Source: an uncultured Aquimarina sp. (lineage in GTDB: Bacteria > Bacteroidota > Bacteroidia > Flavobacteriales > Flavobacteriaceae). Taken from it: 64,000 nucleotides of DNA. A program made the position numbers and the translations under genes. Positions 55,239 through 63,202 of the stretch are shown in pieces. Below the pieces are notes generated by a model. That model searched no databases. It was not told the DNA's origin and saw only the letters and a program-made list of their open reading frames with translations. The stretch covers positions 124,001 to 188,000 of the forward strand of contig CANMDW010000002.1 in assembly GCA_947496705.1 (NCBI GenBank), in the 5' to 3' direction. How positions within the stretch are numbered: the first letter of the stretch is position 1; every line of letters begins with the position of its first letter.

Positions 55239-56819
55239 TTAATATACTTCAAATTCATCAGAAAACTGAGTTTCTAATGATAAATTTTCTCTTTTTGAGA
55301 CCTCATTAGCTATAGCAATGATGGTTTCATTTTTGATCATTTCAATTCCTTTTTCGATGTCATCGGCAAATACACGATCTTTATGAGCAAAAGAGACATG
55401 ATTTCGTATTTCTTTATGGATTTCATCCAGGATCACTCCAGATTTTAAGGGTTTTCTGAATTCAAAAGCCTGAGCAGCAGTCAAAAGTTCGATGGCTAAT
55501 ATTTTTTCCAGATTTTGAATTACTTGTAAAGCTTTTCTACCACCAATCGATCCCATGCTTACATGATCTTCCTGCCCTAAGGATGTAGGAATACTGTCTG
55601 CACTAGAGGGAAAACACAGGCCTTTATTTTCGCTGGCCAATGCAGCAGTGGTGTATTGCAATATCATGTATCCGGAATTAATGCCGGTGTCTTTCATTAA
55701 TAATTTGGGAACTCCGGGAGAGTTGCCTTCTAAAGCCAGATATATTCTACGGTCTGAAATATTACCAAGTTCTGAAGCCGCCAGACAAGCATAGTCGATT
55801 GCCATGGCCAAAGGCTGTCCGTGGAAACTACCCCCGCTAATGGTGAGTTCTTCATTTATAATGATTGGGTTATCTGTCACAGAATTCAGTTCTACTTCAA
55901 GTAGTTCTTTTAAGTGCAACCAGGCATTTCTTGATGCACCATGAACTTGCGGGATACATCGCAGTGAATACGGATCTTGTACGCGATCGCAGTCTGTATG
56001 GGCTTCCATAATTTCGGAACCCTTTAAAAGCGATTTAACCCTTGAGGCCACATGCATATTTCCTTTGAAAGGACGAAGCTGATGTAACTCTCTATAAAAA
56101 GGTTTTACAGAACCCTGTAGCCCTTCGATCATCATAGCACCAATGATATCGGCTTGTGAAAGGCAGTTATAGAGTTTTGCTATTATTTTTACAGCATGTG
56201 CGGTGATGAACTGTGTGCCATTTATTAGTGCCAGGCCTTCTTTTGGCCCTAAACCGACGGGTTTTAATCCTGTTTTTTTAAATAGTTCTTGTGTAGTGAT
56301 TATTTCATCTTTGTATTCAACTTTTCCTAAACCAATTAAAGGTAAAAACAGATGTGAGAGTGGTGCCAGATCTCCAGAAGCACCAACTGAACCCTGACTA
56401 GGTACAATCGGAATGGCATCATTGTCTATTTGCCACAGAATCCTGTCTAGTGTTTTCATCGCGATACCAGAATGTCCTTTGGATAATGATTGGGCTTTGA
56501 GAATAAGCATCAGCTTTGCAATTTCTGACTCTATAGGTTTGCCGACACCAACACTATGACTTTGAAGAATGTTATTTTGCAGGATTTTGGTTTCTTCTTT
56601 AGAGATTTTGGTAGTGCATAATGGGCCAAAACCAGTGTTAATCCCATAGACAGGGTCTCCTTTTTCGACAATGTTCTCTACTACTTTTTGGCTCTTTTGG
56701 ATTTTGATACGTGAAGTTTCAGAAATCACCCCTTTGGTTTGCCCTCGGGCAATTTCAAGAGCTATCCTGGCGGTGAGATGATGTTCTCCGTATAAAAAAT
56801 GATGTGATATATCTGGCAT
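55239..56819 (-). CDS. hutH: Histidine ammonia-lyase
   Basis: First step of histidine breakdown: histidine to urocanate and ammonia. 526 aa. The Ala-Ser-Gly that cyclises to the MIO cofactor is in SVGASGDLAPLSHLFLPLIG (about 145-165). TGFGPLCTTKI and QDHVSMGSIGGRKALQ are seen as well. It heads the hut operon; the divergent control region with the lysR gene is largely filled by a repeat. Confidence 0.96.
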   Translation of the reverse strand: MPDISHHFLYGEHHLTARIALEIARGQTKGVISETSRIKIQKSQKVVENIVEKGDPVYGINTGFGPLCTTKISKEETKILQNNILQSHSVGVGKPIESEIAKLMLILKAQSLSKGHSGIAMKTLDRILWQIDNDAIPIVPSQGSVGASGDLAPLSHLFLPLIGLGKVEYKDEIITTQELFKKTGLKPVGLGPKEGLALINGTQFITAHAVKIIAKLYNCLSQADIIGAMMIEGLQGSVKPFYRELHQLRPFKGNMHVASRVKSLLKGSEIMEAHTDCDRVQDPYSLRCIPQVHGASRNAWLHLKELLEVELNSVTDNPIIINEELTISGGSFHGQPLAMAIDYACLAASELGNISDRRIYLALEGNSPGVPKLLMKDTGINSGYMILQYTTAALASENKGLCFPSSADSIPTSLGQEDHVSMGSIGGRKALQVIQNLEKILAIELLTAAQAFEFRKPLKSGVILDEIHKEIRNHVSFAHKDRVFADDIEKGIEMIKNETIIAIANEVSKRENLSLETQFSDEFEVY

Positions 56820-56834
56820 TGGTGAGTTGATATT

Positions 56835-56994
56835 GAACTCGTCTTGACTTTTTATAATTCCCTATAAAAATGTCTTTTTTTACCCAAAATCGTCTTTTTC
56901 TTGTTCCGTAGCGCTGCTATGCAACGCAAAAAAGTCTTCTTTTGGACAAAAAAATCCTATTTTTCGGTCGAATCAAAAAAGTCAAGACGAGTTC
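56835..56994. repeat. 160-bp inverted-end repeat, copy B
   Basis: Perfect 19-bp inverted ends (56835-56853 and 56976-56994). Same length as copy A; the reverse complement aligns with it over the full element (GAAGACTTTTTTG and GTTGCATAGCAGCGCTACGGA core). It occupies most of the 245 bp between hutH and the LysR gene, 16 bp from the hutH start, so it lies where their promoters should be. Confidence 0.85.
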
Positions 56995-57064
56995 ATTTAG
57001 AATTACTAAGTTAATGAGTATATTTAATAAATATAAATACTATTTTAGTCAATTATTAATAACT

Positions 57065-57943
57065 ATGAGGTATCAATTAGAACTTCGGCATTTTACTTAT
57101 TTTCTGGCTGTAGCCGAAGAGTTACATTTCAGAAAAGCAGCAGATCGCTTATTTATTTCTCAACCAGGATTAAGCAGACAGATTAAACAAATGGAAGAGA
57201 TTATTGGAGCTGCACTTTTTATAAGAGACAAGAGAAATGTGAGTTTAACTGCTGCAGGTCAATATCTGAAAAAGGAACTTGATTATATTTTTAATCATAT
57301 AGATTTCACTATAAAACAAACCCACTTAATTGATAGGGGTAGTGATGGGGAAATACGCATAGGTTTTCTTGGATCTGCTATGCAATCTGTGGTTCCTGAT
57401 TTGTTGGTCAAGTCTAATGAAGCGTTTCCTGATGTACAATTTAGTTTAGAAGAAATGTCTAATCATGACCAGGTAAAAGCCATAGAAAAAGATCAGTTGG
57501 ATATTGGATTTGTTAGATTGGCAAGAGTTCCGGAAGGATTAAAGATGAAGACTGTGCAAACAGATACTTTTTCTTTGGTATTACCGCTAGATCATCCATT
57601 GAGTGGGCGTTCTTTTAAAAGTATTGATCAGGTGTCTACAGAAAATTTTATTTTGTTCTCATCAGATTATAGCTCGCTATACTATAACAAGATTATAAGT
57701 ATTTGTGAGGATAAAGGGTTTGCACCCAAAGTATCTCATAAATCTGTGCATGCACAGACTATTTTTAAATTGGTAGAAAATGGTTTGGGAGTTGCTATAG
57801 TTCCTACTTCGTTACAATATGGCTTTAATTTGAAGGTGAAATTTCTTGAAATTCCTAAAATACCCCAGAAGGCAGAGCTTTCAGTAATCTGGAAAGTAGA
57901 TAACCGAAATCCTGCGCTACTTCAGGTTAAAAGGTTTTTGTAA
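57065..57943 (+). CDS. LysR family transcriptional regulator
   Basis: 292 aa from the ATG at 57065 (MRYQLELRHF). A longer frame from 56942 runs through the repeat and adds 41 unlikely residues. HTH FLAVAEELHFRKAADRLFISQPGLSRQIKQME (about 10-40) and the substrate-binding domain (about 88-285) are typical. Divergent from hutH, hence a candidate hut regulator; its own effector is unknown (urocanate would be logical). Confidence 0.92.
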   Translation: MRYQLELRHFTYFLAVAEELHFRKAADRLFISQPGLSRQIKQMEEIIGAALFIRDKRNVSLTAAGQYLKKELDYIFNHIDFTIKQTHLIDRGSDGEIRIGFLGSAMQSVVPDLLVKSNEAFPDVQFSLEEMSNHDQVKAIEKDQLDIGFVRLARVPEGLKMKTVQTDTFSLVLPLDHPLSGRSFKSIDQVSTENFILFSSDYSSLYYNKIISICEDKGFAPKVSHKSVHAQTIFKLVENGLGVAIVPTSLQYGFNLKVKFLEIPKIPQKAELSVIWKVDNRNPALLQVKRFL

Positions 57944-57956
57944 AGAATGTTATTTT

Positions 57957-58679
57957 TTACTGAAGAACCTGAACAAAATAATTATATCCTACTCCCAGTA
58001 ACATAGCTAATCCAAAGCTAAGTAAAGTACCAATCAGGATATATTCGGTAAGTTTCCGGTCTCCTGCTTTGGAGAGATCCCCATAGCGAAAAACAGATTT
58101 GGCAGCCAATAGAAACCCAATGCCTTCCCACCGTCCCATAACAATAAAAACAAACACAAAAAGACGCTCTAACATCCCGATATAAGATCCTGCTTTATTC
58201 AGAGAATTCTGTGGATTATTGTATGCTGTTACATCCCATTTTGAGATGATCATTCTCATAATTATGGAAGAAACTAAAGTGGTTAATATTATAAACATGA
58301 ATAACAATAGTAGTTCTGAAGTGTACAGTGACGTAAAATCGATATGATATGGATAATAATAATAAACCACGGCTGCGATCACCAATACATGTAATAGTTG
58401 ATCTAAAAGGAATAAGAATCTGGGATCTGCTTTGGATTTGAGGTTCACCTTGAGTAGATCGATGATAAAATGCGATATTGCAATAAGTAGTATCCCTAAC
58501 CAATACTTCATTTCAAATTGAAGTACTACGAACAGAGTTACTGTATGGATTACAATATGTAAATATAAATATGGAGATTTATACTTCCTGTTTTCTTTAT
58601 CTTTTACCCAGGCACCTGGTTGAAATAAAAAATCACCTAATAGGTGAGAAAGTACAAGTTTTAAGATGAGTAGCGTCAT
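57957..58679 (-). CDS. DUF3307 membrane protein
   Basis: 240 aa, six to seven hydrophobic helices (for example LLILKLVLSHLLGDFLFQPG, LYLHIVIHTVTLFVV, GILLIAISHFIIDLLK). LSHLLGDFLFQP and HFIIDLLK are DUF3307 signatures. The ATG overlaps the satD stop (ATGA). The SatD-DUF3307 pairing is known in many bacteria; the molecular function is not. Confidence 0.88.
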   Translation of the reverse strand: MTLLILKLVLSHLLGDFLFQPGAWVKDKENRKYKSPYLYLHIVIHTVTLFVVLQFEMKYWLGILLIAISHFIIDLLKVNLKSKADPRFLFLLDQLLHVLVIAAVVYYYYPYHIDFTSLYTSELLLLFMFIILTTLVSSIIMRMIISKWDVTAYNNPQNSLNKAGSYIGMLERLFVFVFIVMGRWEGIGFLLAAKSVFRYGDLSKAGDRKLTEYILIGTLLSFGLAMLLGVGYNYFVQVLQ

Positions 58680-59275
58680 TTGGTTTGTATGTGAGTTTGA
58701 TAATATGTGATCATTTTTTTGATTTCTTCATAACCTGATCTCTTTAGTCCTTCACTGATTGTGCTTTGTGTCTTACCTAATATATGAGCTAATTGCTCTT
58801 GTGTTTTTTTGGGATGTTCTAAGGCTGTCTTAATGATTGCAGAATAAGCGGGCTTCCAATAGTCCATAGTAAGTAATGCTAATTGAAGCATTAAATTGAT
58901 AGTCTCATCAAAGGTTTCGATAGGTGATTTTATAGCAATGTTTTGTTTTTTAAGCTGCTCAAAGCATTCTCCCGAATTCACAAATGCACTACCATTGGAT
59001 TCTTTGATTGTTTTTGCACCATAGGTTTTATCTCCGATACCAATTGCTATCCTAACATCCAAAGGTTTAAACTGCTTCATTGTTGCTTTTATAAGTATAG
59101 CAGCCTCTAGAGCTTTGATAGGTGATACTTCTAATTGAAAACTATCCCCTCTATAAATTTCCCATTGCTTGATTTGTTTACCATACTTACCAAATTCTTT
59201 CTTAAGGAATGGTATCCATTTTTGAGGAGGAAGCTTTCGAGAGTTTATAATATCGCCGGTTATAATACTTGTCAT
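58676..59275 (-). CDS. satD: SatD family protein with C-terminal HTH
   Basis: 199 aa. N-terminus TSIITGDIINSRKLPPQKWIP and GDSFQLEV are SatD landmarks; about residue 148 onward is a helix-turn-helix (KTQEQLAHILGKTQSTISEGLKR) followed by a short tail, so the protein probably binds DNA itself. Four operator-like repeats start 16 nt upstream (59291-59394), strongly suggesting autoregulation. It is co-translated with the DUF3307 gene. Confidence 0.9.
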   Translation of the reverse strand: MTSIITGDIINSRKLPPQKWIPFLKKEFGKYGKQIKQWEIYRGDSFQLEVSPIKALEAAILIKATMKQFKPLDVRIAIGIGDKTYGAKTIKESNGSAFVNSGECFEQLKKQNIAIKSPIETFDETINLMLQLALLTMDYWKPAYSAIIKTALEHPKKTQEQLAHILGKTQSTISEGLKRSGYEEIKKMITYYQTHIQTK

Positions 59276-59290
59276 TGATTTTTAGAAAAA

Positions 59291-59394
59291 TATTGATTAA
59301 ATGATCAATAATGGCAAATATCGACTAAATACCCGATAATTACAAATATCGACTAAATACCCGATAATTTGAAATATCGATTAAATACCCGATA
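59291..59394. promoter_or_regulatory. Four-unit 28-bp operator array upstream of satD
   Basis: Four 20-bp near-palindromic units, 28 bp apart: 59291-59310 (TATTGATTAAATGATCAATA), 59319-59338, 59347-59366 and 59375-59394 (TATCGATTAAATACCCGATA). Each has inverted half-sites (TATCG / CGATA, TATTG / CAATA in the first). The array lies immediately before satD, 15 nt from its start. A fixed 28-bp period with conserved dyads is best explained by cooperative binding of a repressor, likely SatD. Confidence 0.75.
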
Positions 59395-59455
59395 ATCATA
59401 CATTACACATACAATGCGTTCAATATTAAAATCGCCTTAATGGATATTTTAAAGT

Positions 59456-59469
59456 TTGCATATATGCAA
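59456..59469. promoter_or_regulatory. Perfect 14-bp palindrome upstream of satD
   Basis: TTGCATATATGCAA, about 60 bp beyond the satD array and 76 bp from the end of the SnoaL-like gene. May be an operator; could be chance in AT-rich DNA. Confidence 0.3.
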
Positions 59470-59545
59470 TAACGTAAATCTTTGATGAGAGATTGCCTAT
59501 GAGGCGATATAAAAAGTGAAACCTGAAGATATTTGACTTTTGACA

Positions 59546-59911
59546 CTAGCCAGGCATGGTATAAAAAAACTGTTCTTCAGTAATTTTACCGTTATTTACT
59601 TTATAAACAGCCAATTCTTCTATTTGCATTCGACCTTGCCCTTTAAAGGTACAGTCCATTTTCATTTTACAGGCAAAATGATCTTCTGCTACCACTGGAT
59701 CTGATATTTCACCACCATGAAACTCTTCGACAGTGGCAAACCATTCTTCACTTTTTTTGATTACAGCATCTTTGCCAGAGATAATTTCGTTTGGAGAACC
59801 GGGCATTTCTTTGCTTACAACGTTTTGATCATAAAGCTCTTTTAAAGCTTGCATATTTTCACCCATACGACAAAGCTCAACTAAACGATTGGCTATTTCC
59901 TGTGTGCTCAT
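59546..59911 (-). CDS. SnoaL-like / NTF2-fold protein
   Basis: 121 aa, a single NTF2-like domain (QEIANRLVELCRMGENMQALKELYDQNVVSKEM, then ISGKDAVIKKSEEWFATVEEFHGGEISDPVV). No signal peptide. This fold hosts ketosteroid-isomerase-like enzymes and small-molecule binders; the active-site residues are not conserved enough to name a reaction. Confidence 0.8.
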   Translation of the reverse strand: MSTQEIANRLVELCRMGENMQALKELYDQNVVSKEMPGSPNEIISGKDAVIKKSEEWFATVEEFHGGEISDPVVAEDHFACKMKMDCTFKGQGRMQIEELAVYKVNNGKITEEQFFYTMPG

Positions 59912-60003
59912 TGGATACTATTTTATTAATTTGCGAATTCAGGATTTAAAATACAAAAAACTTCGCTGTTGTGGTTTTAAGAAAAAGTTAAGATAAACCT
60001 AAT

Positions 60004-60168
60004 TAGTGTCTGGTCGGAAATAGGCGGTTTTTATAATTTGAATTATTTTTGATGGGATTTTAATTTTCTTTTTTGACGCAGATGCCTTAGCATCAGGCGA
60101 TAAAAAACAAATAAAAATAGCGCAAAAAGAAACAAATTTAATAGCGATATATTTCCGACCAGACACTA
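60004..60168. repeat. 165-bp MITE-like element, copy 1
   Basis: Ends TAGTGTCTGGTCGGAAATA (60004-60022) and its exact complement (60150-60168), the inverted repeat being perfect for 19 bp (23 including flanks). Interior is AT-rich, no coding content. Flanked by TA on both sides if the outer TA is counted as the target. A 97-98 % identical copy in the same orientation is at 63203-63367. It ends 2 bp from the stop codon of the photolyase gene. Confidence 0.9.
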
Positions 60169-60169
60169 A

Positions 60170-61477
60170 TTATCCAACAGCTTCTTTGTAGACATTTAAG
60201 CAACGTTCGCGAGCCATTTTATGATCTACCATGGGTTGTGGATAGGTAAATTCATTCAAATCTTTGATCCAGGTATGGATGTACTCAAGATCTTTATCGA
60301 ATTTTGAAATCTGTGTAGTAGGGTTAAAGATTCTGAAATATGGTGCTGCATCAACTCCCGATCCGGCGGCCCATTGCCAGTTGCCCACATTGGCTGCCAT
60401 ATCATAATCCAACAGTTTTTCTGCAAAATAAGCTTCACCCCAGCGCCAATCAATGAGCAAGTGCTTACATAAAAAACTTGCTACGACCATTCTTACTCGA
60501 TTGTGCATATATCCTGTAGTATTAAGCTCTCGTATTCCTGCATCTACAATTGGGTAGCCCGTTTCTCCATTTTTCCATTTTTCAAAATCTTCTTCATTGT
60601 TTCGCCAATCAATCCGATCGTATTTGGGTTTGAAGGATTTGTCCTTGGTATGTGGGAAATGCCAAAGGATTTGCATAAAAAACTCTCGCCAAATCAACTC
60701 AGACCAGAAGACTTCGTTTTTTTCGGCAATGGCTTTTTTAAGGATAGATCTGATTCCAACAGTTCCAAACCTTAAATGGGGGCCAAGTCTTGATGTTCCA
60801 TTATGTTTTGATGGAAAATTTCGCGTAGCTTCATAATTTTGAATAAGAAAAGAAGAAGCATTATAATTTGGTACTTTAACAGAGGATTCTGTGAACCCCA
60901 TTTCTGATAAAGATATATTTGGCAGGTTTGTATCTTTAATGAGATTCGCTAAATACTTTTCTGAAGCATGGATTTCTAACATAGAAGGATCAAATGCCTC
61001 CTTCCAGCGATTTTTATAAGGAGTATATACCACATAAGGGTTACCATCTGCTTTTATGATTTCATCTTTTTCAAATAGTACCTGGTCTTTGAAGGTGTGA
61101 AACGCTACATTATTTTTTTCTAAAAGCTCTTTGACTACCGTATCACGTTCTCTGGCATAAGGTTCATAATCGCGATTTGTAATAACATTTTTTACCTCGA
61201 ATTTTGAAATCAAATCTTTAAAAACCATTTCTGGAATTCCATAATACAATGCTATAGAGCTATTATACTGTTTTTGAAGCACATCTCGCATTCTTTGAAG
61301 ATTTTCAAAAATAAAAGTAACGCGAGCGTCGTTGTTTGTGAGTTTATCTAGGATATTTTTATCAAAAATAAACAGTGGTAGTACAGAATATTTGCTCTTC
61401 AATGCTTTTAGAAATCCAGTATTATCCTTTAATCTAAGATCGCGCCGAAACCAGAAAACAACGACTTTCTGGCTCAT
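60170..61477 (-). CDS. phrB: Deoxyribodipyrimidine photolyase
   Basis: Light-driven repair of cyclobutane pyrimidine dimers with FAD. 435 aa. N-terminal alpha-beta domain (FWFRRDLRLKDNTGF) that may hold an antenna; catalytic FAD domain with WREFFMQILWHFP, IDWRNNEED, VDAGIRELNTTGYMHNRVRM and DYDMAANVGNWQWAAGSG. Class I CPD-type; a cryptochrome-like role cannot be excluded. Its ATG directly abuts the stop codon of the upstream SDR gene (61477/61478), so the two are translationally coupled. Confidence 0.94.
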   Translation of the reverse strand: MSQKVVVFWFRRDLRLKDNTGFLKALKSKYSVLPLFIFDKNILDKLTNNDARVTFIFENLQRMRDVLQKQYNSSIALYYGIPEMVFKDLISKFEVKNVITNRDYEPYARERDTVVKELLEKNNVAFHTFKDQVLFEKDEIIKADGNPYVVYTPYKNRWKEAFDPSMLEIHASEKYLANLIKDTNLPNISLSEMGFTESSVKVPNYNASSFLIQNYEATRNFPSKHNGTSRLGPHLRFGTVGIRSILKKAIAEKNEVFWSELIWREFFMQILWHFPHTKDKSFKPKYDRIDWRNNEEDFEKWKNGETGYPIVDAGIRELNTTGYMHNRVRMVVASFLCKHLLIDWRWGEAYFAEKLLDYDMAANVGNWQWAAGSGVDAAPYFRIFNPTTQISKFDKDLEYIHTWIKDLNEFTYPQPMVDHKMARERCLNVYKEAVG

Positions 61478-62182
61478 TTAGTTCACGTTTAAGGTTGACA
61501 TGCCACCATCAACACCAATTACCTGGCCTGTAATCCAGCTACTATCATCACTCAATAAAAATTTGGCAATATTTGCGATATCTTCGGCTTGTCCAACACG
61601 TTTCATAGGGTGGCGGTTATTCATCAATTCTTTCTTTTTGTCATTTGCCAACAATTTTTTGGCTAATGGAGTTTCTGTAAGAGAAGGAGCAACGACATTT
61701 ACTCTGAATTGAGGTGCATATTCTGCAGCTAGTGCTTTTGCAAACCCTTCGATGGCACCTTTTGCAGCGGCAATACTGGTATGAAAAGGCATACCTACTT
61801 TTACTGCAACGGTACTAAAAAAGACCAGGCTTGCCTGATCTGAGTTTTTTAATCTGGAAAGTAAGCTGTGTATAATTTTTACCAGGAACATAAAATTAAT
61901 CTGCATATCTTCTTCAAAAGTCTTTGGATCAAGCATTTTAAATGGTTTCAGATTGATACTTCCTGGGCAATACACAAACCCATCTATTCTTTCGGGTAAT
62001 GCAGAGGTATCGATTTCATCTTTTGAAGCATCGTAAGGAATGTGGGTAACTTCCAGATTTCCCAGATTTTCACAAGTTCTCGAAGCAATAAAAATAGTAT
62101 GCTCACTATATAATTTTAAAGCAATTTCGAATCCAATTCCGTGACTGCCCCCTATAAGTAATATGTTTTTTCTCATGATCAA
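61478..62182 (-). CDS. SDR-fold protein lacking the catalytic tyrosine
   Basis: 234 aa SDR. NAD(P) site NILLIGGSHGIGFEIALKLY (about 4-23), SIN at about 80, Ser in VFFSTVAVK, and ITGQVIGVDGGMS near the end are intact, but the YxxxK motif reads I-A-A-A-K (segment PFHTSIAAAKGAIEG): Lys is kept, Tyr replaced by Ile. It may be catalytically altered or serve a different role. Operon partner of the photolyase (start 1 nt from it) and SRPBCC protein. Confidence 0.85.
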   Translation of the reverse strand: MIMRKNILLIGGSHGIGFEIALKLYSEHTIFIASRTCENLGNLEVTHIPYDASKDEIDTSALPERIDGFVYCPGSINLKPFKMLDPKTFEEDMQINFMFLVKIIHSLLSRLKNSDQASLVFFSTVAVKVGMPFHTSIAAAKGAIEGFAKALAAEYAPQFRVNVVAPSLTETPLAKKLLANDKKKELMNNRHPMKRVGQAEDIANIAKFLLSDDSSWITGQVIGVDGGMSTLNVN

Positions 62183-62194
62183 TAATGCAAAAAA

Positions 62195-62695
62195 TTATGC
62201 AAATACAATTTGATTCTCAATTTCGGTATCCAGGGTACCAAATAAGGCTGTTAATTTCTCCTTGCGATATCTAAAAATTTCTTTCAATTTTGGTTTTACA
62301 AGGATAGGATGTACAAGTTGACCCAAGATCCCAAATGGAACTTTGTAATCGATAATATCTTCTATCTCGACACCGCCGGGGATTTCTTTTACGAAATGCT
62401 TATGATGCCATAAGGCATATGGACCAAAACGTTGTTCATCAACAAAATATTTTTTATCCATTACGTGAGTAATCTCTGTAACCCATTTATTTTTGATTCC
62501 GGCGATAGGAGTAACAATATATTGAATGATTTGTCCGGGATACATTTTACGATCTGCACCCGATATAATTTCAAACCCCATATAATCCGGGCTTATGGTT
62601 TTGAGATTTCTTGGATCTGATAGAAATTCCCAAGCCTCTTCTAGAGTGATAGGAAGGTTTTGTTTGGCTTTGAGGGTATAAATTTTCATACTCAT
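62195..62695 (-). CDS. SRPBCC family protein
   Basis: 166 aa from the ATG at 62695 (a start at 62689, MKIYTLKA, is equally possible; the longer frame up to 62755 runs across the operator). Helix-grip fold: LPITLEEAWEFLSDPRNLKTISPDYMGFEII, then VTEITHVMDKKYFVDEQRFGPYALWHHKHFV. Lipid or pigment binding is common in this fold. It opens the operon with the SDR and photolyase; a 16-bp-arm-spaced palindrome lies 30 nt upstream. Confidence 0.85.
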   Translation of the reverse strand: MSMKIYTLKAKQNLPITLEEAWEFLSDPRNLKTISPDYMGFEIISGADRKMYPGQIIQYIVTPIAGIKNKWVTEITHVMDKKYFVDEQRFGPYALWHHKHFVKEIPGGVEIEDIIDYKVPFGILGQLVHPILVKPKLKEIFRYRKEKLTALFGTLDTEIENQIVFA

Positions 62696-62723
62696 CGTAT
62701 TTGAAGTAAAAGTACAATCATTT

Positions 62724-62754
62724 TGTTTAACTAAAAACCTATAAATGTTAAACA
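62724..62754. promoter_or_regulatory. Palindromic operator TGTTTAAC-15-GTTAAACA
   Basis: TGTTTAAC (62724-62731) and GTTAAACA (62747-62754), exact complements, 15 bp apart, just upstream of the SRPBCC/SDR/photolyase operon. The layout (long spacer between 8-bp arms overlapping a promoter region) fits a MerR-type or other dimeric regulator site. No regulator gene is visible next to it in the window. Confidence 0.55.
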
Positions 62755-62778
62755 AAAAATAATTTTCTATGTTATATA

Positions 62779-63135
62779 CTAGAAGTATCCTTCAGCCCAG
62801 GATTTGGCTTCTTCAAGATTTTCAAAAAAAGCAAAAGATTTATCAAATAGTTTTTGTTGTATCATTGCATTGTCTCGCTCTGTTTTTTCCTCTGATACTA
62901 TAGCTAACCCTTTCATATTTGGAGGTTGTCCTTGCAGGAATACTTCTTTGGCAACTTCATGCTTGAATTTTCTATTGGTAATCATCACAAAATCCTTTGA
63001 TTTGTAATATGCTTTAATTTTTTCCCTTACGATTTGGGCTTTTTCTAATGTAAGAAATACTCCTTCATAAATAGTAACGATCACAAAGGATTCATAAAAC
63101 TCTAATTCAAAAAAGTTTTCACAATCTAAACTCAT
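62779..63135 (-). CDS. SpoIIAA/STAS-like small protein
   Basis: 118 aa. Core FELEFYESFVIVTIYEGVFLTLEKAQIVREKIKAYY and the SFAFFENLEEAKSWAEGYF ending give an alpha-beta pattern of the SpoIIAA/STAS-like superfamily seen in Bacteroidota. No catalytic residues. It lies between the operator region and the second MITE copy; role unknown. Confidence 0.65.
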   Translation of the reverse strand: MSLDCENFFELEFYESFVIVTIYEGVFLTLEKAQIVREKIKAYYKSKDFVMITNRKFKHEVAKEVFLQGQPPNMKGLAIVSEEKTERDNAMIQQKLFDKSFAFFENLEEAKSWAEGYF

Positions 63136-63202
63136 TAATAGTATCGTTCATTATTATCATGTAAATATATAGTAAAACGAATTAATTCTGTAAACATTTA
63201 AA

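Noticed and set aside
56942..57064. N-terminal extension of the LysR gene
   Set aside because: Encoded by the 160-bp repeat; LysR proteins start right before the HTH, as from 57065.
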